DNA of 64,000 nucleotides, taken from assembly GCA_000507305.1 (NCBI GenBank), contig DF241449.1:1-64000 (forward strand). Reading direction: 5' to 3'. The notes under the pieces are model-generated. The model made no database searches. It saw only the letters and a program-made list of their open reading frames with translations, and was not told where the DNA came from. This DNA comes from Breviolum minutum Mf 1.05b.01 (taxonomy: Eukaryota > Sar > Dinophyceae > Suessiales > Symbiodiniaceae). This document shows positions 56,384 through 64,000 of the stretch, in pieces. The number at the start of each line of letters is the position of its first letter. Position 1 is the stretch's first letter. The translations under genes and the position numbers were made by a program.

Positions 56384-58344
56384 TTGCCACAGGTTTCCTC
56401 GTTGTCTTTTGTTTCTCACAATGATGAGAAAGGACACTGAGACACAGCTTTCAGGGCAGAACGAAAGAAAGCTATCCAACACGTCGTGTGCATGAATCAT
56501 TTGGCCGAGCTGTCGATGCAGAACGCAACAGCAATGTTCCAAGAACGCAAAAAAACGAATTGACATACTGTATTGATTCTTGATCACTGATGCTCAGAAC
56601 CAATGTTCTCTGTCAATTTGTCCACAACCACCCAGCTCTTCACATTCACTCCATGCAGCTTGTAGTGTTCAAGTCGTTTGGAGCCACTGAACCAGGGACT
56701 TGGCGGCTACGAGGCAGGAGGAAATGCATCCAGAAAGGAAGTTCAGAAGTAAAATCCTATTTTGCGCCTGAAACTACGTCGCTGCTGTGAGATACTTGTA
56801 CTCCACTTTCCTACCTCAACTTGGTAGATCATCCGTATATCGATATCGGTATATAGATTTATTTAAACAGGCTACCGCCTGTCAGCCGCCGACCCGGGAG
56901 ATTTGTTGCATTGGGCCAGGGATTGTGGATAGCGTGGAACAGGATTTGTAGATAAGGTTTNTTTTGGGCTAGGATTGACACCGTTTGGATCCTGCATAAG
57001 ATATTTGCCAGTCACGCCGACTCGGGTCGGCGGATTTGGGTATTGAAGATCACAAACTACTGATAGCAACCATTTTGCATTTCAGGCAAAGTAAGGCATT
57101 TTCCAGATTTCTTTCAGAATGGATGTCAATGCACAACTCTGAACTGTCTCGCTTTTGGCTCTAGCCTTGACTTGATATTTACATAGCTTTGCATGTGCTG
57201 AAACAAACCCACCAACCACTTTCACGGATGAAATCTCACTTCGGCAAAAGAGTCGTATATTTTGCATCTTTCTTTTCAGCAAAAAGAAGTCACTCACTGA
57301 CTCACGACTGCTTGCTTATGCATCAACCATTTGTGTTTGTGACTTCTGGAGAGATCAGCTCTTTAATGGGGTGATTTTGGGACCCACACAGAAACCACCT
57401 CCCTTACACACCTTGGGGATGGGATGCGTTTGTTTGGAGCATGCGTCTTCCAACACTTTTGGCTTCAATAGCAGGATTCACTGCACAAGACTCAGTGCTT
57501 CACTACACTTTTCACACAAATATCTCCGAAGTAAAAACCTCTTTGACCTCACCAGGTGAACAGTGCAGACCTGTGACGCACCAAGATATGTGAAGCTGCG
57601 CTTATCATGCTTGATGGGTGATTCCTTAGGCTAGATGCCAACGAGTGTTGGATTGGAGATGCTTGGCTTGACATGCTGAGTTTTTACCTTTCTGAAAGTA
57701 GCAATTCTGATATCTGTGGCTCAACTTGCGGCTAGTTAGCCGTTGCCAAAAAACGACGCTTAGTTGACCGCTAAGGAATTCAATGAAGATTTTTGCTGTG
57801 GGGATGAGTGGGGCCTCACAGGCAATCCAACTTGCTGGAATGAGGAGTCATGGCAACGTCAGTTTGGGAAGGGAATCCTTGAGGATTGATTGGACATTTT
57901 ATGGAGTTGCCAAACTCATGATGTTTGGATCGATCTTTACAACTGATGCAAAATTGTTTTAAGCTGCTCATTGGCCAGAAGGAGTTCTCTTATTTGAGAT
58001 GCTGTGGCCTAGAAAAGCTGCCTCGAAAGTTGCTTGGCGGGAATTCCAGACGTTTTTTCCATGAGATGTGCAGTTTGGTTTGGTGAAAAAGGCGTGTCTC
58101 TTCCTGGATTTACATACTTGACGGATACCCACACCATTACCCGTAGATTCCCCACAGAGAGTTGGCCGCGATTCTGTGAGGCCAGAGGAGGATCAAAAGT
58201 GGGAGAAGATTAAAGCAGGCAAAGACCTGGAGGACTAAACAAACCGTTTTCATTTCTTCGGTTTTTTGTTGTTTTTTTGACCGTGTCGTGGAAAGCTTAA
58301 AGTTTGCCATTTTACTGCAGATCGGCTGATTTTTTTTTTGGGAG
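56384..58344. other. No identifiable gene; contains element copy B
   Basis: Apart from the short element at 56865-57033, I see no motif. Open stretches around 56590-56790 and 57370-57560 have no recognisable content. Confidence 0.4.
56865..57033. mobile_element. Dispersed short element, copy B (169 bp), with hairpin ends
   Basis: The left end AAACAGGCTACCGCCTGT plus AGCCGCCGACCCGG (one extra C/A difference) and the right end GTCACGCCGACTCGGGTCGGCGG match copy A at 43868-44206. The interior is shorter and mostly unrelated, sharing only a GCATAAGA-like word near the right end. One ambiguous base lies at 56961. Compensated ends with free interiors suggest that the ends are what is recognised or folded. 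Confidence 0.7.
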
Positions 58345-61300
58345 GATGGTGGAGAATATGACTTCATCATCGTGGGTGCTGGATCAGCTGGAAGTTAGAT
58401 CCTCTGTGGGTCCGAGTTGTGATTTGATGGGGCTTATACTTGGATTACCATCTTTGGATGATTGGGGGTGCTACAGCATCACCATGTCAGGAAACAATCA
58501 CATTATCAGATTATTAATTATCAATATAGAGGTAGATATGGTGTGCACATTTACTAGTATATTATATATATATATATATGTATATTGTATTATCTTATAT
58601 ACATACAAACCTGAAACTAGCTCTGGTGTTTTCTCAACTTCATTGATGGTTAGGCTTCTTTGTAGCTTGCAAGTTTATGCATATCTCCGAGCGCAAATCC
58701 CATTTTCCTACTCAGTGGCTTCTGGGACTAAACCAATAACCTTGATCACCAATGAACGAAACCATTTTTCAGTGAACAATGCAAAAAACACCTGGTTGGT
58801 TAGGATATATAGGGGATTATGTGTAGGGATTATCTCATAAACCACTATAGTCGCATCCAATTTTTTCCCAACCAGGATGACTCATGGAAAGTAAGGCCAG
58901 GTTTTTTTTCGTGGCTCAAGTGGTGTCTTGTTGGAAGATTTTTCCACTGAGGTGTTGTAGCTTCTAGGCTTGCAGATGCAGAGACTGTTGATGGGCAGCC
59001 TTACCGAGTATTGATTCTGGAGGTGAGGGAAATTGATGTTAGCAATCAGATGGGAGCCTAGAAAAGTGCTAAGTTTGGGACCAAGTTTGGGACCGTTTTT
59101 GTGATGAACCACAAAGATATCAAACTATTAGGGATGCGAAGAACCAAGCACTTGGAAGTTGTTTTTTGTGGTTGTTCAAGGATTTTGCAAAATTCAAAAA
59201 CAGTTATCCCCCTAGTCTTTGCAAACATGGGAAGATGTTTCTTCGAGTGCAATGATTGGCTCTGGGAGGCTGGCTCATGGGCTGATGCTGATGATGAAGC
59301 ACACCCAGACCGATCCACCCAAAAACAAGAAGCCTGGTGGCCAGCAGTAGAAGCAAACTGGAGTCTCGGAAAGGAAGGAAGGAGCGAATCAGACGGATTT
59401 TAACTACTTTCACAACTAGCAGTAAGTAGCACTATGAAGTTAAGTTAGTCATGAGCAAACTTCCTGCAAGCATTTGCAGGACTTGGAAATATGCCACTGG
59501 AAGAGGGGTTGGAGGAACTGCCAGTGTTAACTCAATGATTTACACGTCGATAGCTTAGTGATTCCACGTGATTCCTATAGTGCTGCCTTGCTGCTGCTCA
59601 GCATTCAACATGCTAAGGCGAGGGTCTGTCTCGGAGTACGAGGCATTTGTAGGGAGAGACGACCACATATCAATAGAAGCATGGTGTTTTTCACATTTGT
59701 TGTGAACCAACAAGGCGTTTGGATGGAGCACAGAAGAGGTCATAAGCGCCTTCAAGAGTTTGGAGGCGTGAACTTGAAATGCAGTGAGGCTTTTCAATAT
59801 TGTTAAACGCCCTTTCTCTAGCACGTGTATTTGGCTGTATCAGGCACCTATGGAAGCACCTGGCTTTCAAGTGTCGCCGGAATTTCATCGACCTCTTCCA
59901 CAAGGTGGACATTCCATTGTTTAAGAGTAGATATGGATTGATCATTGATAACTAGACCTTTTCGGTCACAACAGTTGTACCTGTTGAGGTGCATTTGAAG
60001 AGGACCCAGATGAGTGACTCGGCTTGGTAAATAATTTCTTGTGCAGTTGGTTTTGCAAGGCTTGAGGGGTAACCCTTATTGCTTCATTTCTCACAGAGGC
60101 CTGGTTGTTTCTTGACCCTCGTCTCTGCATTTCTTGAGGAGTGGGAATTTTTGGGAGGCAATTTCATGTTGCTGATTGTCGAGAGAGTTCATGTTTTTTT
60201 TCCTTTTCTGGTGCCCTGGTTCGATTCCTCCCGTTTGGAGTTGTGAAATTCTGTTGGATTTTTGACTCTGCCAATCACCAAGCTAGTCAGGAGTTGCCTC
60301 CAGTCTTTCGACAGCTTATTCGCGCCTTTGAACGGATCAAAGTACCGTTCAGGCCAAGAAGAATCTGTAGACTTTAAACATTCATCATACATTCATCCCA
60401 AAAGTTAACGTGTCCTTCCATCTCAGCACGATTTCAAAGGGATATAAGTCATCTTTGGAGGCTTGATGTATATAGGCTATAAGGCCATTCGATTTCCATA
60501 TCTGCAGGGTGGATCCTCATGGCAACATCACCATCCATGGAGTTGGTGGCACTTGGCGTTCCATGGGTTGTGGTCATCCAAGATGTCAACCTAACAGACT
60601 TCCACGAGTTCAACTGGCAACTCGGCACGGATAAAATCTTGAGCAGATTGCAAGTTTTTAATAGTGTATACTATTTATTATGTATATATAATTAATCAAT
60701 TACATTCAATTAATACATCCAATGAATCAAAATTTTGATTTGGAGCTTCCACTCAAGAAGTTCTCGCTGGATTACGTACTGTTTCAAACTGCTGGTGCTT
60801 CCTTTTGGGCGAGGCAGGAGGACGTCCGCGTTCCACAACCTACCAAAACCTGGCTTCACACCTTCGGGCTTCTCCAGCTCACAGGCATGCCGCATGTCCA
60901 TTCGATATTCACCTATGATTCTTATTGTGACGAAAAGAAAACCCTCAGCAAATCATTGTAAGGCACCTTAGAATGCTTCCCCAGTCAGCAGCGACTACAA
61001 GGATAAACTCATATATTCAATAGATTCAATAGATCCCGAACTCCACCTTTCCCTCTTTAAAGTGGCCTGGGTAGTCTTTCTCATCCCTCATCAATGCAAG
61101 GTTGCAGGTCACAACTCATGCCTATGCGGAGCGGATTGTCTTCGAAGGCAACAAGGTTTGGGCTTGAAAAGAACCCAAGCGATCTCTACGTGAACCGCGC
61201 CAACAAGACAACAAAAAATCAACAGTTGGTTGATCTTTGTAGGGGATCAGAGTATTGCACCCGTTGTGGGATGATTGAAGGCTATCAAGATAAGGGAGGT

Positions 61301-63480
61301 ATGAAATCGCCGATGGAAATCGCTCAAACCAGCTTGGATTTCATGCAGGCGGTTGGAGTGGAAGTGTCTATCGCCAAAAATCCCAAGGTGAGGTGCAAAG
61401 TGTCCATTGCTGTGAGCCAAACATGGGGGCCGTTTGAAAAAAGTTAGAGGTCATAATTCAATCAGACACTCCAATTGGTTAGGGTTTCCCATCCAAGTTG
61501 GGTCTATTTATGATGGGTTTCCCGAAATCCGCCTTGTGCATTTCAACCAGAGAAATCCCTGGTCCTGAGGCCGTGGACCGACGATTACGATTCAGAGTGA
61601 AAAAGGAAGTCGGTTTCCCTGGCCGAGATACGATGAACAGTTGAATGTTTGTTTCATTTTTTGATTTGAGTTGCAACTCAAAGTGCTGTTTGAAAAAGGG
61701 TATTTTGCCAATTGCAACTTTCAAAATTGCAACTTGAAAATGCCGAGATTCCGGGATGCGCTAAGGTAATTCTGGCCACTGGTGTATTGGCCACACCAAA
61801 GCTGTTGACCTTATCGGGTATCGCAGAGCCAAAGGCCATGTCAGTTGGTCCATTTAACAGTGGCCTCAGCTAAAGTCACCCCAAAAGGTGGTTTGGCAAG
61901 GGATTCCCCCCCGGAATTTGGAGCTGTAATTTTTTTGTTCTGAATTCAAAGTCAATTACTGAGAATTTTGGCAAGTTTTGAATATGGTTTCGTGTCCATG
62001 TTGAATTTAAGGGGTGTGCATATTCGAAGCACCCAAGATACAGAGACCAGATGTCTGCTTTTCTGAAGATTTGGAACCTTCCAAATGGATGTCATGTCAA
62101 CTGCTCATGTTCAGGAGCTTGAGAGACTCGATGTGCCAGCACAACTTCCCTGTTTTGACCAGATACTGTCTCTTCATTCCTGTTTCAATCCTCAATCCTT
62201 ATCTTGTAGTTTCGCCTGTAGGCAGAAATAACTAGACCGGTCAAGATGGTCCCACATGTGGTTGAAATCTGATGCCAGGTGGTCGCTTCTTCCCCTTCAG
62301 TCAGCCGACATTTTCATGAACATGTTGGATTGTCTATTGTCGCCCATACCAATGTACCATGCTCCTTGGCATCATTTGGTTGACTTTGTGTGGAAATGTT
62401 CAGACAAGAACTTCATCATGGCAAAGAAACTGCAAAGTACTGCTTGTTCCAATGGCAATGGTGAATTGAGGTCCGGATGGTTTTCATCTCAGTGAAGATG
62501 GTGCAGTCCTCATAGCTGGAGAAAAAAGGTAGGAGCACACCATACTGAGAGAGACACACTGAATGACCTGCAGTGTTTGTGATTTATCAGGCAAGACCAC
62601 GACACACTTGGGCAACACCGACCAGTTCATTGGTTGGTCTCTCATGATGATTTTAGTGCTCCACATGATTATCAAGACTTACAAGTTGCGCAACAGCGGA
62701 GTCTTGTCTCGCTTAGGTCAGTTGTATGCATTCTTGAATGCAAGGACCTGAAGTCGCCATGGCAACCATGCTTGCTGTTCTGAAAGCTGATTGCAATTCT
62801 GATTCGATTTTTTGAAACGGCAGACATGCGATGGTGTTAGGCAACAAACAATGTGCCTGGGGCTGCTGGACCTGTTGATGCAGAGGTTTCTGGGACCCCT
62901 TCGTCATTCACAGCTGTTTGGGGATGATTTTAGTGGCAGGTGATGCTGCTGGAGGGATGTTTAGAAGGTCACCTTACCTTGAAGCTGGTCAGCACTTGGC
63001 ATTTTCCTGTGGGATGACGACTTTTGATAACTTGCATGCTGCCGAGATGATTTGATTTGATGTGATTTGTTGTGAGTTCCGCTCACTTTGGAAACTCAAG
63101 GGCTTCAGAATTGACTTTTTGCCACACGCTTTTAAAATGGAAGTTTGGACCATCCAATCCCCTAGACTTCTACGCTCCAAGCATCTCCAAAGCCATTTTG
63201 GTCAAGGACCTTTACCGTCATCCTTTTGCAAGCACGAACACGTGGCAGGCCTGAAATCTCCAAAGAATGAATCTTCCAAAATTTGGAGAATTCCATTGTT
63301 TTTCACTGAAGGCTTGTGGTGCAGTCTCGAAATCCATTTGCTTCACCACACTTGGACTATAAGCCCTTAAGCAACACTGAGGACATCCAGGCGCGTAGCT
63401 CCCTAGTCGTTAGGTTACCAAAAGCATTGGTACCCCCCCCCCAATCCATAGTCCTGTCAGATGCTTCCTTTGTCAGGTTC
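58345..63480 (+). CDS. GMC-family FAD oxidoreductase (glucose-methanol-choline type), many small exons
   Basis: Exons in family order are: D-G-G-E-Y-D-F-I-I-V-G-A-G-S-A-G, the FAD dinucleotide-binding loop (58345-58390), then G-V-V-A-S-R-L-A-D-A-E-T...Y-R-V-L-I-L-E (58952-59022) and A-G-S-W-A-D-A-D-D-E (59269 on). Next come T-W-K-Y-A-T-G-R-G-V-G-G-T-A-S-V-N-S-M-I (59480 to about 59546; GMC signature 1), L-Q-V-T-T-H-A-Y-A-E-R-I-V-F-E-G-N-K (61102-61155) and A-K-V-I-L-A-T-G...P-K-L-L-T-L-S-G-I-A-E-P (61760 to about 61830; GMC signature 2). E-L-E-R-L-D-V-P lies near 62115. Further coding-like stretches at 62860, 63140-63200 and 63455 may carry the C-terminal domain, but the catalytic His was not placed. 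Substrate is unknown. Exon 1 to 2 uses a GA-AG intron (58391-58951). Borders past 62.15 kb are tentative. Confidence 0.85.
58560..58605. repeat. TA microsatellite in the first GMC intron
   Basis: TATATATATATATATGTATATTG-type sequence lies inside the intron between the first two recognised GMC exons. Confidence 0.85.
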
Positions 63481-64000
63481 TGGTCAACACAATTCGCTTA
63501 TTGTACCAGGCACACATCTGGCTTGTTGATCTATGAAGATCTGAAGATCTCAACGAAAAAGGTTTTCAGAATTGGAAAAAAAACCTCCTGTTTGTTCATC
63601 ACATATTCAATAAAAACTTCAAATTATAGGTATATTTTTTTTCGCCCGTGGATTTTTGGCAAAAAACATATCCAATTTGCCACCTTAAAGTGGAAAAAAA
63701 TCGATGGGTCAGGGCGTCTTTGCTTCACCGGACTTGGCTGCCTTTGAGTTGGGTGTAAGTCCTGGCATGGAGGCGACAATTGATAGCCATAGCAGCATGA
63801 TAAGGTTCATGAGGTGAATCATTGCCTTAAAACTAGAGAGTCTTTCCTCTCTTGTATAAACGTTTGCTTTAAAACACCTTGTTGCACTCTAGGGTCCAAT
63901 CAGCAAGATTTCAGGACATGTTGATTGAACTTCTTAAGTTGCTTGATTGCTCAAAAGCCAGGAAATCCATGAAGTGTGTCACCTTCCCTGCCAGGTCGTT
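63481..64000. other. Right edge, nothing assignable
   Basis: There are T- and A-runs and intron-like sequence. A possible + strand exon around 63705-63750 (G-Q-G-V-F-A-S-P-D-L-A-A-F-E-L-G in one frame) cannot be identified. Confidence 0.3.

Noticed and set aside
60505..60560. V-D-P-H-G-N-I-T-I-H-G-V-G-G, resembling the GMC C-terminal motif
   Set aside because: It lies between the N-terminal GMC exons and the second signature, the wrong order for that motif, and another frame over the same bases is equally open.

Overview
The window looks like nuclear DNA of a dinoflagellate, most likely a Symbiodiniaceae-type alga. Protein domains occur as short exons separated by introns. Several of those introns can only be placed with GC-AG or GA-AG borders, and exons commonly restart after AG followed by G. 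Every gene I could identify lies on the + strand, and there are possible relic spliced-leader tails. Introns and spacers are full of T-tracts, TA runs and trinucleotide microsatellites. I saw no bacterial-style operons, rRNA, tRNA or CRISPR array.

Layout. 1-3.65 kb: 3' part of a Ty1/copia-type retroelement (reverse transcriptase plus RNase H, cut by the left edge), followed by two tightly packed ORFs of unknown function. The whole block is saturated with the pentamer ACTTC on one strand only. 3.66-4.02 kb: GTT/GGT microsatellite. 5.0-6.84 kb: an acidic, repeat-containing protein with a near-perfect 0.5-kb internal duplication plus a third diverged copy. 9.98-10.16 kb: a probable terminal exon. 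10.69-11.27 kb: GAT microsatellite with an assembly gap. About 12.9-24.8 kb: scattered cysteine-rich exons, probably one or more large secreted or surface proteins. 26.5-28.75 kb: a signal-peptide/single-TM protein gene between two about 260-bp direct repeats. 29.0-30.35 kb: an uninterrupted GPI mannosyltransferase II (PIG-V) gene. 31.0-39.7 kb: a many-exon ubiquitin-specific protease with DUSP, ubiquitin-like and USP domains. 40.6-42.9 kb: an adenylate kinase in small exons. 46.8-49.4 kb: unidentified exon-like stretches. 49.76-51.8 kb: a leucine-rich-repeat protein. 52.4-53.7 kb: unidentified exon-like stretches. 54.28-55.35 kb: an uninterrupted adenosine deaminase gene with a predicted signal peptide. 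55.9-56.4 kb: a cysteine-rich C-terminal exon. 58.3 to at least 62.1 kb: a GMC-family FAD oxidoreductase in tiny exons.

The genes do not form one obvious pathway. They read as a collinear dinoflagellate gene array: ER GPI-anchor synthesis, deubiquitination, adenine nucleotide balance, adenosine breakdown, FAD-dependent oxidation and several secreted or surface proteins. The most unusual signals are the strand-specific ACTTC saturation of the retroelement block, introns flanked by short direct repeats (the best is a 52-nt GC-AG intron between 9-bp repeats), and a dispersed element with conserved hairpin ends and different interiors. All exon borders were placed by eye from conserved family motifs and are approximate unless a junction is spelled out.
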